DNA from: Bacteroidota bacterium
GTDB taxonomy: Bacteria; Bacteroidota; Bacteroidia; Chitinophagales; Chitinophagaceae
Length of the DNA stretch: 64,000 nt
Direction: 5' to 3'
Assembly (NCBI GenBank): GCA_005884665.1
Contig: VBAT01000037.1
Span: 76,233-140,232, forward strand
Part shown: positions 24,153-33,980 of the stretch, one piece after another
Position numbering within the stretch: the stretch's first letter is position 1
How the letters are laid out: each line of letters starts with the position of its first letter
Position numbers and translations under genes: made by a program
Notes under the pieces: model-generated
Database searches by the model: none
Seen by the model: the letters and a program-made list of their open reading frames with translations, nothing else
Told to the model about the DNA's origin: nothing

Positions 24153-25727
24153 ATGATAAAAACAATGAGCGTGAAAAACTTAGCTATTCTGTTGTTATCC
24201 TTTGCGGTGCTGGTCGCTTTGTCGTCCTGCAGCAAGAAAGGATCTTCCAGTAAAAACAAGTCGGAGATGACCGGCTGGAACTACAATGATAAAAACATGG
24301 GTGGTTACCAGGTGGCCAAAGCGAAAGAACAGAATACAGGTCCCGGCCTGGTATTCGTCCAGGGTGGTACGTTCACCATGGGTCAGACAGATGAAGACGT
24401 AATGGCCGAATGGAACAATATTCCCCGTCGTGTGTCTGTTCCGTCGTTTTATATCGATCGTACCGAGGTCGCTAATGTGCACTACCGCGAATATCTTTTC
24501 TGGTTACAAAGGGTATTTGACCCGACCGATCCAGCAAATCTCCCGATCATTGAAGGTGCGTTACCCGATACACTGGTTTGGAGAAGTGAGTTGAGTTATA
24601 ATGAACCGCTCGTTGAATATTATTTACGTCACCCAGGTTTTAATAACTACCCGGTTGTGGGTGTTAGCTGGAGACAGGCCAGTGATTTCTGTCTTTGGAG
24701 AAGTGACAGGGTGAACGAAGGAATACTTTTAAAGAAAGGATATATCAACAAACAGGGCTTACAGGGACAACAGGGTAGCAATAACTTTACTACCAGGTCT
24801 TACCTGCTCGACCTTTACCAGACAGCACCTGGTAAAACAGCTACTTCGAAAAAAAGTAATCCTTTAAAAACATCTACAGGTCAGCCCAGGACAAAAGTTT
24901 CCATGGAAGACGGTTTACTGTTGCCAGATTATCGTCTGCCTTTCGAAGCTGAATGGGAATACGCAGCTTATGGTTTGATCAACCAGAACCCCCGCCCTTC
25001 TTTGAAAGAAGGAAAACGTGGTGAAGAGTTGCAGTCTAACAAACAGATCTATCCCTGGTCGCAAAATGTAAACGGTTTGCGTGATACACGTCACGGAAGC
25101 TGGCAGGGTCAGTTCCTGGCAAACTTCAAACGTGGATCAGGTGACAATGCCGGTGTGGCTGGTGGTTTGAATGACCGCGCTTTCTACACGGCTGACGTAA
25201 ACTCTTTCTATCCTAACGGTTTCGGTATTTACAATATGGCCGGTAACGTTAGCGAGTGGGTACAGGACGTATACAGACCGCTTTCTTCACTGGACTTCGA
25301 TGATATGCCTGCTCCTATGCGTGGTAACAAATTCCAGAAATTATACAAAGATCCTACAACCGGTGAAGCTCAGATCAATGATACTACTGGTAGAGTAAGG
25401 ATGGTCGATGTAACCGATGCTGAAAGCAAAAACCGCCGCAACTACCAGAGAGGAAATGTGATCAACTACCTTGATGGAGATACTGCTTCACAGTCAAGTT
25501 ATGGATACGGTGTCACTACTTTGATCAGTGATAAATCAAGAGTATATAAAGGTGGTAGCTGGAATGACCGCGCTTACTGGCTCAGCCCCGGTACCCGCCG
25601 CTTCCTGGAAGAAGATCAATCATTGAGCACATTAGGTTTCCGTTGTGCCATGGATCGTATGGGTAGCCCTGAAGGTAATAAGCGTAAGACAGGTCAGTTC
25701 TTCCCGACCAAAAGACAAAAGAGATAA
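24153..25727 (+). CDS. gldJ: gliding motility / type IX secretion lipoprotein GldJ
   Basis: 524-residue lipoprotein (lipobox LVALSSC, about residues 20-26) with a formylglycine-generating-enzyme (SUMF1) fold: GPGLVFVQGGTFTMGQTDEDVMAEWNN, DRTEVANVHYREYLFWL, PVVGVSWRQASDFCLWRSDRVNE, LPFEAEWEYAAYG, NMAGNVSEWVQDVY, GSWNDRAYWLSPGTRRF and LGFRCAMD. The VFVQGGTFTMG..DVM..WNN form matches GldJ rather than GldK. It is essential for gliding and type IX secretion in Flavobacterium. murF follows, as in other Bacteroidota. ATG at 24153; MSVKN (24168) is an alternative start that keeps the signal peptide. Confidence 0.9.
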   Translation: MIKTMSVKNLAILLLSFAVLVALSSCSKKGSSSKNKSEMTGWNYNDKNMGGYQVAKAKEQNTGPGLVFVQGGTFTMGQTDEDVMAEWNNIPRRVSVPSFYIDRTEVANVHYREYLFWLQRVFDPTDPANLPIIEGALPDTLVWRSELSYNEPLVEYYLRHPGFNNYPVVGVSWRQASDFCLWRSDRVNEGILLKKGYINKQGLQGQQGSNNFTTRSYLLDLYQTAPGKTATSKKSNPLKTSTGQPRTKVSMEDGLLLPDYRLPFEAEWEYAAYGLINQNPRPSLKEGKRGEELQSNKQIYPWSQNVNGLRDTRHGSWQGQFLANFKRGSGDNAGVAGGLNDRAFYTADVNSFYPNGFGIYNMAGNVSEWVQDVYRPLSSLDFDDMPAPMRGNKFQKLYKDPTTGEAQINDTTGRVRMVDVTDAESKNRRNYQRGNVINYLDGDTASQSSYGYGVTTLISDKSRVYKGGSWNDRAYWLSPGTRRFLEEDQSLSTLGFRCAMDRMGSPEGNKRKTGQFFPTKRQKR

Positions 25728-25751
25728 TTCAAGTCTTGAAATAAATTCCTT

Positions 25752-25778
25752 AATCCCGCCAAATGGCGGGATTTTTAT
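25752..25778 (+). terminator. intrinsic terminator after gldJ
   Basis: AATCCCGCC (25752-25760) pairs with GGCGGGATT (25765-25773) over AAAT, followed by TTTTATTA. Confidence 0.92.
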
Positions 25779-25790
25779 TAGCTCCCCGTC

Positions 25791-25798
25791 TAACTTTG
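25791..25798 (+). promoter_or_regulatory. -7 box TAACTTTG, nearly leaderless murF promoter
   Basis: TAACTTTG matches the TAnnTTTG consensus and ends only four bases before the murF ATG at 25803, so the transcript would be close to leaderless. Confidence 0.5.
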
Positions 25799-25802
25799 CA
25801 GC

Positions 25803-27104
25803 ATGACAATTGAACAACTCTATGAGCTGTACAAACAATTTCCTTCGGTACAGACGGATACCCGCAAGCTGAAAGCAGGAGATATTTTTTTTGCATTAAA
25901 AGGAGAAAATTTTAATGGCAACCGTTTCGCAAAGCAGGCCATCGAAGCCGGAGCTTCCTATGCCGTGATCGATGAAAAAGAATTCTCGGAAGGGGAAAAG
26001 ACCATTCTCGTTGATGGAGTCCTGGAAACATTACAACAACTGGCGAGGCATCATCGTGAACAATTTAATACGCTACCGAGGCAAGTACCGTTTATCGCCA
26101 TTACCGGCAGCAATGGCAAGACAACGACGAAGGAGCTGATTCACGCAGTGCTATCGTCCACTTACAAAACGTACACTACAGAAGGTAACCTGAACAATCA
26201 TATCGGTATCCCGCTAACTATTTTGAAAATAAAACCCGATGCCGAAATAGCCGTGATAGAAATGGGAGCCAATCATATTGGTGAGATCGCCAGCTACTGC
26301 AAGTATACATTGCCTACCCATGGATTAATCACCAATTGCGGCAAAGCCCACCTGGAAGGATTTGGTAGCGTTGAGGGCGTGAAAAAAGGAAAAGGAGAAC
26401 TCTTCGATCACCTGCGCACGCTCACTCATGGTACAGCATTCGTGATGTGGGACTACGATTACCTGCAGGAAATGAGCAAAGGCATCAGCGGTATCATCAA
26501 GTACGGCACCCGTGATGATGCACATGTGATCGGCAATGTAAAGAAGAGCGAACCCTACCTGGAAGTGGCGATAACACAGGGGCTCGATGACGGCCTGATC
26601 CAAACCCAACTTGTCGGGGATTATAATTTACCGAATGTACTTGCAGCAGTGACGGTCGGCAAAACATTCAAGGTAGGTGAAGAGAAGATCAAATCTGCCA
26701 TTGAAAACTATGTGCCTTCCAATAGTCGCTCTCAAATGGTGATCAAAGGAACCAATAAAATAATCCTGGATGCGTATAATGCGAATCCCAGCAGCATGAA
26801 ACTGGCAATAGAAAATTTTGCAGGCCTTCCTGTCAACAATAAGATACTGATGCTTGGAGGAATGGCTGAACTGGGAAAGGAAAGCTTGAATGAACATAAA
26901 GCAATTATCGACCTGATCGGCAGAAGTAAATGGCAGTGGGTAGCGTTGGTTGGCGGCGATTTTTTAAAACTTCAACACTCTTTTTTATCTTTCGAAAATT
27001 CACAACAGGCTAAAGAATGGTGGCAGCAGCAACATTTTGAAAACACGCATGTGCTTATCAAGGGCAGCCGCAGCATGCAAATGGAAAAAATACTTGGAAA
27101 CTAA
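25803..27104 (+). CDS. murF: UDP-N-acetylmuramoyl-tripeptide--D-alanyl-D-alanine ligase
   Basis: Mur ligase adding D-Ala-D-Ala to the peptidoglycan precursor in the cytoplasm. 433 residues. The ATP P-loop is ITGSNGKTTTKELI (about residues 100-113), followed by TEGNLNNHIGIPLTIL, VIEMGANHIGEIASYC and, in the C-terminal domain, DAYNANPSSMKLAIENF and LMLGGMAELG, the latter two typical of MurF. Separated from gldJ by a terminator. Confidence 0.95.
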   Translation: MTIEQLYELYKQFPSVQTDTRKLKAGDIFFALKGENFNGNRFAKQAIEAGASYAVIDEKEFSEGEKTILVDGVLETLQQLARHHREQFNTLPRQVPFIAITGSNGKTTTKELIHAVLSSTYKTYTTEGNLNNHIGIPLTILKIKPDAEIAVIEMGANHIGEIASYCKYTLPTHGLITNCGKAHLEGFGSVEGVKKGKGELFDHLRTLTHGTAFVMWDYDYLQEMSKGISGIIKYGTRDDAHVIGNVKKSEPYLEVAITQGLDDGLIQTQLVGDYNLPNVLAAVTVGKTFKVGEEKIKSAIENYVPSNSRSQMVIKGTNKIILDAYNANPSSMKLAIENFAGLPVNNKILMLGGMAELGKESLNEHKAIIDLIGRSKWQWVALVGGDFLKLQHSFLSFENSQQAKEWWQQQHFENTHVLIKGSRSMQMEKILGN

Positions 27105-27182
27105 CCTGTCATATAAATTCTTCTTCAATTTCTTCTGCCGGTATGTAAAATCCCCGGTGTTTTATTGTTCCTGCACCATTCT

Positions 27183-27989
27183 ATGGAAATAATCGGCTAC
27201 ATAGCGTCGATCTTGATCGGTTTATCCCTTGGGATGATCGGGAGCGGCGGATCTATACTCACGGTCCCTGTATTGGTTTACTTGATGCATGTCAATCCAT
27301 CTCTTGCAACCACAAGTTCATTATTCATTGTCGGAACTACCAGCCTTATCGGTGGATTGAGAGCCTATTCAAAAGAGTTAGTTGATTTCAAGGCCGTAAC
27401 AGTATTTGGCATCCCTTCTATCGTCACCATATTCATCACCCGTCATTTCATTTTGCCCGAGCTACGCGATATGCATTTTACTGTCGGATCGATTATAGTT
27501 TCCAGGGATGTGTTCCTAATGATTGTGTTCGCGATTCTAATGCTGGCAGCCTCTTTTTCAATGATAATAAACAGCCGGGCAGAGACAGGGGACGATATCC
27601 AAAGGCAAATAGCTACTTCACATAAGGGCTGGCTGCTTTTATTACTGGGTTTGCTGGTCGGCATTGTGACTGGCTTTCTTGGCGCCGGTGGAGGGTTTTT
27701 AATCATTCCTTCGCTCGTCTTGTTCCTGAAACTTCCAATGAAAACCGCAATTGGGACCTCCCTGTTTATTATTGCCATCAACTCATTGTTGGGTTTTCTT
27801 TTCAGTCTTAAGCAATTTGAGTACAACTGGACAATACTCATCGTATTCACCGTTTTGGCGATCGTTGGCATTTTTATCGGTGGCAAACTAGCTGAAAAGG
27901 TCCCAAATACCTCACTCCGCAAAGGATTTGGATGGTTTGTGCTGGTTATGGCCGTCTATATTTTCATCAAAGAGCTATTTTTAAAATAA
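27183..27989 (+). CDS. TSUP family (TauE/SafE) anion permease
   Basis: 268 residues, eight hydrophobic segments in two repeats of the TauE/SafE fold, each with the family glycine-rich turn: GSGGSILTVPVLVYLM (first) and GAGGGFLIIPSLVLFL (second), the latter also TAIGTSLFIIAINSLLG. These permeases move sulfite, thiosulfate or organosulfonates across the inner membrane. The ATG at 27183 is preferred over the in-frame TTG at 27165. Two YeeE/YedE-type genes follow, which supports a role in sulfur compound transport. Confidence 0.87.
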   Translation: MEIIGYIASILIGLSLGMIGSGGSILTVPVLVYLMHVNPSLATTSSLFIVGTTSLIGGLRAYSKELVDFKAVTVFGIPSIVTIFITRHFILPELRDMHFTVGSIIVSRDVFLMIVFAILMLAASFSMIINSRAETGDDIQRQIATSHKGWLLLLLGLLVGIVTGFLGAGGGFLIIPSLVLFLKLPMKTAIGTSLFIIAINSLLGFLFSLKQFEYNWTILIVFTVLAIVGIFIGGKLAEKVPNTSLRKGFGWFVLVMAVYIFIKELFLK

Positions 27990-28029
27990 TACCATTGGCG
28001 TTAGACTGGAATACGCAGTACAGAGCCAA

Positions 28030-28076
28030 CTCAGGTATCTAACCACCGGCTCACGGCTCACCCACTCACACCTGGT
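28030..28076. repeat. word repeat CCGGCTCACGGCTCACCCACTCAC
   Basis: Short repeated words (GGCTCAC x2, CACTCACACC) in the gap between the TSUP and YeeE genes; same style as other gap repeats in the window. Confidence 0.35.
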
Positions 28077-28105
28077 TGCAATCCCCTCTTCCTAATTTAT
28101 CTTTG
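28076..28105 (+). promoter_or_regulatory. Bacteroidota promoter for the YeeE pair
   Basis: TTG at 28076-28078 and TATCTTTG at 28098-28105 with a 19-base spacer fit the TTG..TAnnTTTG consensus; the start codon lies 15 bases downstream. The YeeE pair therefore may be expressed apart from the TSUP gene. Confidence 0.6.
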
Positions 28106-28119
28106 TAAAAAATTCAGCA

Positions 28120-28683
28120 ATGCCTGACTGGTTAAGACATCCGTGGCCCTGGTATGTAGCGGGTCCGCTGATCGGGTTGATGGTTCCGTTTCTCCTGTTA
28201 ACGGGCAATAAAGCCTTTGGCATTTCGTCGTCATTCCGCCATATCTGTGCTGCATTTGTGCCCTCTCGTATACCTTTTTTCAACTATAACTGGAAAAACG
28301 AATTATGGAACCTGTTTTTTGTTACCGGTATCATCATCGGCGCCTTTGTTACCGTCCAGCTTTTCAATAACCCCGCGCCTGTTGCTTTAAATCCAAAAAT
28401 GGCGGCCGACCTGCAATCGGTTGGTATTACAGATCAGCACGGAGTGCTTCCAATTGAGCTGTTCAACTGGCAAAATTTATTCACGCTAAAAGGTATTTTG
28501 TTAATGGTTGTTGGCGGATTCCTTGTTGGCCTTGGTACACGGTATGGTGGAGGATGTACCAGCGGCCATGCTATTATGGGGTTGTCTACCCTGCAACTAC
28601 CCTCTTTTATTGCAACGATCAGTTTTATGGGCGGTGGTTTCGCTGTAGCCAATCTTGTTGTTCCCTATATCTTAAAATTATAA
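28120..28683 (+). CDS. YeeE/YedE (DUF395) transporter half, first
   Basis: 187 residues with four or five transmembrane helices. Near the C-terminus is [27 protein letters not shown], containing the conserved cysteine of the YeeE/YedE channel motif GxGCTSGH. In the thiosulfate importer YeeE (TsuA) such cysteines pass thiosulfate by transient hydrogen bonding. Here the usual two-repeat protein is split into two genes; the second follows after 7 bases. Probable thiosulfate or other sulfur-species uptake. Confidence 0.87.
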   Translation: MPDWLRHPWPWYVAGPLIGLMVPFLLLTGNKAFGISSSFRHICAAFVPSRIPFFNYNWKNELWNLFFVTGIIIGAFVTVQLFNNPAPVALNPKMAADLQSVGITDQHGVLPIELFNWQNLFTLKGILLMVVGGFLVGLGTRYGGGCTSGHAIMGLSTLQLPSFIATISFMGGGFAVANLVVPYILKL

Positions 28684-28690
28684 AGCATCC

Positions 28691-29224
28691 ATGGAGATAA
28701 AAGAAGAAATAGAAACCGGGATTAATAAACCGGTCTTTTCGCAAAATACAGACTTCGAAGTGAGGTCGATGGATGCTGTTTGTATAAATGAGTCGGAATT
28801 AAAACATCCATGGTGGCATAATCTCAAATACTTCGCGGCCGGTATAGCATTCGGAATTATCCTGGTAAAATCAGAAGTACTTTCCTGGTTCCGTATACAG
28901 GAAATGTTCCGGTTGCAAAGTTTTCATATGTATGGCGTTATAGGCTCGGCTGTAGCAACAGGTATGCTTTCCGTTTGGCTTATCAAAAAATTCAATGTCA
29001 AAACCATTTACGGGGAACCAATCCGGTTTGCCGTAAAAAAATTTAATAAAGGAAATATTTATGGTGGCCTGCTGTTTGGCTTCGGCTGGGCACTGACCGG
29101 AGCCTGTCCTGGCCCCCTTTATGCGCAGATCGGCGCAGGTTCAACAGTTACTGTCATTACGCTTTTGAGCGCCATTGCCGGCACGTGGGTATACGGACGT
29201 TTTCGTGACTCATTCCCCCACTGA
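28691..29224 (+). CDS. YeeE/YedE transporter half, second (DUF6691-like)
   Basis: 177 residues. A polar N-terminus of about 35 residues precedes four membrane helices; GLLFGFGWALTGACPGPLYAQIGAG carries the second-half motif GACPGP with the conserved cysteine. Pairs with the preceding half to form one permease. 7-base spacing indicates an operon. Confidence 0.87.
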   Translation: MEIKEEIETGINKPVFSQNTDFEVRSMDAVCINESELKHPWWHNLKYFAAGIAFGIILVKSEVLSWFRIQEMFRLQSFHMYGVIGSAVATGMLSVWLIKKFNVKTIYGEPIRFAVKKFNKGNIYGGLLFGFGWALTGACPGPLYAQIGAGSTVTVITLLSAIAGTWVYGRFRDSFPH

Positions 29225-29298
29225 TTTTTTCAACAGTAATCCCGTTTCATTGACCGAACTTTGCGGCTGGAAAAAAAAATTGATTTAATCTATTTGAA

Positions 29299-29757
29299 AT
29301 GGCCGGAAAAAAGATAAGTAGAGGTTATTTAAGATCCACGCTGGGTTGTCGCTGTCCCCGTTGCCGGGACGGAAAGCTGTTCAAAAATCGTATCAGCGTG
29401 AACATGAAAAAAAATATGGAAATGAATCCGCAATGCCCCGTATGCGGGCAACCGACCGAAATCGAAGTTGGGTTTTATTATGGCACCAGCTATGTCAGTT
29501 ACGCTTTGGCCATAGGTTTAAGCGTCGCCAGCCTCGTTGCCTGGTGGTTGATCGTCGGGTTGTCAACAAACGATGACCGGTTCTTTTACTGGTTGGGGTT
29601 CAATGCAGTTTTCCTGATCCTGCTGCAACCCTGGCTAATGCGGGTTAGCCGGAGTTTTTGGATATCCTGGTTTGTAAAATACGATCCGGACTGGGAAATG
29701 CATAAGCCCGAAGATGTATCAGAACGAATGAATACTGATCAGGCGAATAACTGGTAA
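29299..29757 (+). CDS. DUF983 membrane protein with zinc-ribbon-like N-terminus
   Basis: 152 residues. Cys-rich N-terminal part (GCRCPRCRDGKLF, then CPVCGQPTEIEVGFYYGTSYVSYAL) looks like a treble-clef/zinc-ribbon pair and leads into two transmembrane helices. This is the DUF983 arrangement. The function is not known; some members lie near cytochrome oxidase genes, but not here. Convergent with the glycosidase gene, 12 bases between stops. Confidence 0.8.
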   Translation: MAGKKISRGYLRSTLGCRCPRCRDGKLFKNRISVNMKKNMEMNPQCPVCGQPTEIEVGFYYGTSYVSYALAIGLSVASLVAWWLIVGLSTNDDRFFYWLGFNAVFLILLQPWLMRVSRSFWISWFVKYDPDWEMHKPEDVSERMNTDQANNW

Positions 29758-29769
29758 CCTATTGTTTGC

Positions 29770-32643
29770 TTACCGGAGTGATACCGCCTGTCCCACTCCG
29801 CTGTATTTTATCAATACTCCATCTCTCTTATCAAACACAAGTGGTAAAGCTTTTTCCTTCGTAATATATTTCACGCGGAAATAGCGGGTGACCAGCATAC
29901 CCGGAAATTGTCCCTCGCGTTTTCCTATGGTAAGTTTTTTGTCAGGCTCCGAATAGTGAAACACTGTAGTAGCATATATTCCTCTCTCATAATTATAGTT
30001 TGTGCCCTCATCTTCATACAACGTAAAATCGGCATCTTTACCAGCATACACATACAGGACGATCGTGTCAGCCTTTTTTTCCGTCGTATACTGCAATGCA
30101 GGACCAAAGGGAAGGATCGAGCCGGCTTTTACAAAAACCGGTATTTTTTCATACGGAGCTTCTGTGTTTATCATCTTCCCTCCTTCATTATAAGCTCCTG
30201 AATACAGGTCGTACCAACCCTGCCCTGCAGGTAAATACACTTCCTTTTGCCGTTGCCTGTAACTATAAACCGGGCTTATTAATAGCGAGGGGCCGAACAT
30301 ATACTCATCTGCTATATTGTTTACTGCGTTGTCGTTTGAAAAATCCATCACCAGACCTCTCATGATTGTATAGTTACCGTGATACGCCTGCCCAGCCAGT
30401 GAATAGATATAAGGAAGAAGGCGGTAACGAAGCCTGTCATAATACAGCATACTTTGATAACAAGGATGATTTTCCGGTGCCATATTAAACATCTCCCTGT
30501 ACGGGAACTGGCCATGAGCCCTGAACAAAGGAACAAACGCGCCGAACTGGTGCCAGCGTGCATTCATCTCGCGCCACTCTTCAAGATTAGCGGTGTCAGG
30601 GTGTTCATATCTTCTTTCAACAGCAAAGCCTCCAATGTCCATTGTCCAGTACGGCAATCCCGACATGGAAAAATTCACACCAGCACCTATCTGCAATTTC
30701 ATATCATGCCAACGGCAGGAAATATCTCCGCTCCAGGTAGCGGCAGCAAAACGTTGCATACCCGCAAAGGCCGATCGCGTAAGAATGAATACTCTTTTGC
30801 CCGGATCAGCTGACCGTTGGCCTTCATAAATCCCTCTTGCATTCATTAAGGGATATGCATTCAGGAATTCGGCGGTAATACCTTTGGCAAGGGGATACAT
30901 TTGCTGCTTCCTTTTTTGCGGACTTACATTGGAAAGTATATCCGGCTCACTGGCATCCATCCACCAGGCATCCACTCCTTTTTTATAAAGGTTATTATTG
31001 AGAAGGTCCCAAAAACCTTTCTGTGCTCCTTCATTAAATACGTCATAAAACGTAGAAATATATCCCCGGCCTACCCAATCACGTTGCCGGTCTGCAATAT
31101 TTCTTTTATAAAGCCAGCCTTTGTTTTCAAAATCATTATACGTTGTTACACCTTCATAAAACTTAGGCCATACCGAGATCATAAAGCGGGCATTGTATTT
31201 TTCATGCAATACTTTAATCATACTATCCGGATTGGGGAACCTGGAATGATCGAACTCCTGGCTACCCCACTGGTCTTCTTTCCAGTAAAACCAGTCCTGT
31301 ACAATATTATCCAGCGGGATGTTCCTTTTTCTGAATTCCTGGACGGTATTTAATACCTCATCCTGCGTCTTGTATCTTTCCCTGCTTTGCCAAAACCCAA
31401 ATGCCCAGATCGGTAATAAGGTGGCTTTTCCTGTCAGGGTGCGGTAACCACCGATCACCTCATCCATGTTTTTTCCATAAATAAAATAGTAATCTTCCTG
31501 TTTCCCTGCTTCCGAAGAAAACCCGAATGAATTCTCTTCTCCGGCTTCCAACGGGCCAAGCCATTTAAAAGAAGTATAAGACTCGCCTCCATCGGGTGTC
31601 CATTCAATTTTGATCGGGATCTTTTTATCTTTTTCAAAAGGAATATTAATGATTGCCGAGCCGGGGTTCCATGATTGACGCCAGCGATCCAATATCATGT
31701 TTCCATTGATCCACACTTTCATGTAACCGCCGTACGTAAGCCTAAGTTTATGAGTGCCGGTCACACCGGAGGCGAGACTTCCTTCCCAAACGATCATTCC
31801 TGTTGCCGGTTTAAAATCCGCAGGTAAATAGAGTTTTGAATCATTGAGGAATTCATACTTAATATCTGATTCTGCTTTTTGCATTAATACCTCACCGGGT
31901 TTAGTCCGGTCATTGAAATACGTTGCGGTAAGCCATCCGGCTTCGTTGTTTTTTGAAAACAATTTCAACTGTGAAAGCTCCTGGTAGTTCCTGGTATCGC
32001 CTGCTTTGGTCAGGGAATTATTGTCCCAGAGAATGCCATAGTTTTTCCGGGAAATCAAAAAAGGTACAGCAACCTCCGTATTATTCTGGAACAGAAAAAC
32101 CTGGTAGCCTTTGTAATTCATCAGCCCGTCCTGGTGCTGCCCGAGGCCATACCAGGCATCATCCGGGGTTGTTTCAAAACCCTGGTGAATGCTGTATGTC
32201 TTTTCACCTTCTAAAATGACCGGTTCCATTTTTCTTCCATCGTCTTGCTCGGCCAATATCATCATCCCTTTAGCAGGATCACCATAGACTATCCTTCCAG
32301 TTTGTAAATTGACGACGACCATCATTCCTTTAGTTCTAAGGACAACAGCATTTTTCATCTCACCGTCCAGTACTTGCCAGGCTGGCTTGGTTGCGCCTGC
32401 ATTGATGACAGCCAGGCTCTTTACCTGCGGAAATACTTTTTCCGGGCTAGCTGTGACACGTATAATATTATCGCCTATAACCTGCAGCCTTACAGCTTTA
32501 ACACCATTACTGATCATTGTATCCGGATAAACAATAATTGCATCATCGGTCCTGGTATAGCCGCTGGTAACCTGGGAAAATGAAACGGTAGCGAAGAGAA
32601 AGAGTTGACAAAGGATAAGGAATGATTTTGGCAAAGCAGTCAT
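29770..32643 (-). CDS. glycoside hydrolase family 31 with PA14-like insert
   Basis: 957 residues, exported (signal peptide LPKSFLILCQLFLFATVSFSQ). The N-terminal beta-sandwich carries an inserted PA14-like domain (about residues 235-360, GTHKLRLTYGGYMKVWINGNMILDRWRQSWNP), found in alpha-xylosidases and dextranase-type GH31 enzymes. The catalytic barrel has WWMDASEPD (nucleophile Asp), ARWHQFGAFVPLFRAHG and SGLPYWTMDIGGF, and the C-terminal sandwich DADFTLYEDEGTNYNYERG. Likely removes alpha-xylosyl or alpha-glucosyl residues from polysaccharide fragments in the periplasm. No SusCD pair or other glycosidase is adjacent. The ATG at 32643 is chosen because the upstream one lacks a signal-peptide fit. 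Confidence 0.9.
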   Translation of the reverse strand: MTALPKSFLILCQLFLFATVSFSQVTSGYTRTDDAIIVYPDTMISNGVKAVRLQVIGDNIIRVTASPEKVFPQVKSLAVINAGATKPAWQVLDGEMKNAVVLRTKGMMVVVNLQTGRIVYGDPAKGMMILAEQDDGRKMEPVILEGEKTYSIHQGFETTPDDAWYGLGQHQDGLMNYKGYQVFLFQNNTEVAVPFLISRKNYGILWDNNSLTKAGDTRNYQELSQLKLFSKNNEAGWLTATYFNDRTKPGEVLMQKAESDIKYEFLNDSKLYLPADFKPATGMIVWEGSLASGVTGTHKLRLTYGGYMKVWINGNMILDRWRQSWNPGSAIINIPFEKDKKIPIKIEWTPDGGESYTSFKWLGPLEAGEENSFGFSSEAGKQEDYYFIYGKNMDEVIGGYRTLTGKATLLPIWAFGFWQSRERYKTQDEVLNTVQEFRKRNIPLDNIVQDWFYWKEDQWGSQEFDHSRFPNPDSMIKVLHEKYNARFMISVWPKFYEGVTTYNDFENKGWLYKRNIADRQRDWVGRGYISTFYDVFNEGAQKGFWDLLNNNLYKKGVDAWWMDASEPDILSNVSPQKRKQQMYPLAKGITAEFLNAYPLMNARGIYEGQRSADPGKRVFILTRSAFAGMQRFAAATWSGDISCRWHDMKLQIGAGVNFSMSGLPYWTMDIGGFAVERRYEHPDTANLEEWREMNARWHQFGAFVPLFRAHGQFPYREMFNMAPENHPCYQSMLYYDRLRYRLLPYIYSLAGQAYHGNYTIMRGLVMDFSNDNAVNNIADEYMFGPSLLISPVYSYRQRQKEVYLPAGQGWYDLYSGAYNEGGKMINTEAPYEKIPVFVKAGSILPFGPALQYTTEKKADTIVLYVYAGKDADFTLYEDEGTNYNYERGIYATTVFHYSEPDKKLTIGKREGQFPGMLVTRYFRVKYITKEKALPLVFDKRDGVLIKYSGVGQAVSLR

Positions 32644-32747
32644 ACAGAGTGTTTTCGAAACAAATTTGTAATAAAAATACATAGCAAATTGATACTATTT
32701 TAGCCATAACAGGCGGATTGTGGCATTATTTTTCTGAACGATACCAT

Positions 32748-33683
32748 ATGGCCGGTATCACACGTAAGCTCATCGGCGAATTTTTTATTGAATTCGCAGC
32801 CAACAAGGTGCCCAAGCTAGCAGCGGCTCTCGCCTACTATACTATTTTTGCTTTTCCCCCTCTCCTGCTGATCGTGATGCGGCTGAGTGATATATTCTAT
32901 GGACACGAAGCCGCGGAAGGAAGAATTTACCAGGAACTGGTAACTCTTATTGGGAAAGATGGTGCACTCCAGATACAGGATATTATCCGGAATACTGCCC
33001 ATTCCCCAGGTGGACGTTTCGCAGCCATAATAGGTGTTATCACTTTAATACTGGGAGCCACAGGAGTATTTGCGGAAATACAGGATTCGATCAACACGAT
33101 ATGGCATCTTAAGGCAAAGCCGCGAAAAGGCAGGGGCTTCTTAAGGATGGTCATAAACCGGCTGCTGTCATTCTCAATGGTTGCCGCATTGGGCTTCTTG
33201 TTATTAGTCACACTTACGGCCAACAGCCTGATGGATATTTTTTTGCAGGGTTTCTCGGAACGATTCCCCAAGGTCGAAACAGTGATTATTTATATACTCA
33301 ACCTCGTTTTATCATTCTTCATCATTGCATTCCTGGTAGGGCTAATTTTTAAAGTCTTACCGGATGCAAAGATCAGGTGGAGAGATGTCAGGCCGGGTGT
33401 AATAATAACCGCATTGCTTTTTATGGGAGGAAAGTTCCTCATCGGTTATTACCTCGGGAGAAGCCGCTTATCTTCTACTTATGGAGCGGCAGGTTCAGTG
33501 ATCATTACCATTCTTTGGGTTTATTATTCTGCTATTATCCTGTTTATAGGCGCCATTTTTACCCGGTTATACATTATGCATAAGAAAGGTTCACGGATCT
33601 ATCCAAATGACTACGCGGTATGGGTGGAAAACAAAGAGATCACGGTTGAAAAACCCCAGATGGTTACCACCAAGCATGTGTAA
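32748..33683 (+). CDS. YihY/BrkB family inner-membrane protein
   Basis: 311 residues from ATG 32748, with six transmembrane helices. Family signatures: KVPKLAAALAYYTIFAFPPLLLIV at the first helix, IIGVITLILGATGVFAEIQDSINTIWHLKAKPR, and GAAGSVIITILWVYYSAIILFIGAIFTRLY at the C-terminal pair. The family was once mis-named ribonuclease BN; its true role, perhaps lipid-related transport, is not settled. An in-frame TTG at 32718 is an alternative start. A TGGCAT element at 32721 resembles the -24 half of the motif described elsewhere in this window but with one base less spacing. Confidence 0.87.
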   Translation: MAGITRKLIGEFFIEFAANKVPKLAAALAYYTIFAFPPLLLIVMRLSDIFYGHEAAEGRIYQELVTLIGKDGALQIQDIIRNTAHSPGGRFAAIIGVITLILGATGVFAEIQDSINTIWHLKAKPRKGRGFLRMVINRLLSFSMVAALGFLLLVTLTANSLMDIFLQGFSERFPKVETVIIYILNLVLSFFIIAFLVGLIFKVLPDAKIRWRDVRPGVIITALLFMGGKFLIGYYLGRSRLSSTYGAAGSVIITILWVYYSAIILFIGAIFTRLYIMHKKGSRIYPNDYAVWVENKEITVEKPQMVTTKHV

Positions 33684-33706
33684 CAATTTACCCGATCAGC
33701 AAAAGC

Positions 33707-33736
33707 AAACAGGTCATAATTACTTATGACCTGTTT
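33707..33736 (+). terminator. hairpin terminator after YihY
   Basis: AAACAGGTCATAA (33707-33719) pairs perfectly with TTATGACCTGTTT (33724-33736) around a TTAC loop. Confidence 0.85.
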
Positions 33737-33770
33737 TGTTATCGGTACTCATTAGTATATCTGCGAAGAA

Positions 33771-33796
33771 AAAAGTTCCGGAAAAAAATCCGGAAC
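33771..33796 (-). terminator. hairpin terminator on the minus strand after the receiver gene
   Basis: GTTCCGGA (33775-33782) pairs with TCCGGAAC (33789-33796); on the minus strand the stem is followed by a run of T. It is about 180 bases beyond the receiver stop; the intervening bases 33800-33980 show nothing else. Confidence 0.7.
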
Positions 33797-33980
33797 CTTG
33801 AAGCTTCTTTGTCTTTCAACGGTTTTCACCGAATTAAGATATTTCGAGAATTATACTGAAAACAATTATATCATTGCTGTTATTATCACTTTCAATATGA
33901 CACTCTGTGAAGCTCTGGATAATAGAATGAAAGAATTATGCCATTGAGCCTGAATGTTAATAATTAAATAACCAGGCAGT

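Noticed and set aside
32721-32736. -24/-12 element before YihY (TGGCATTATTTTTCTG)
   Set aside because: The TTTC box is one base too close and the first ATG is almost at the predicted start; kept only as a remark.
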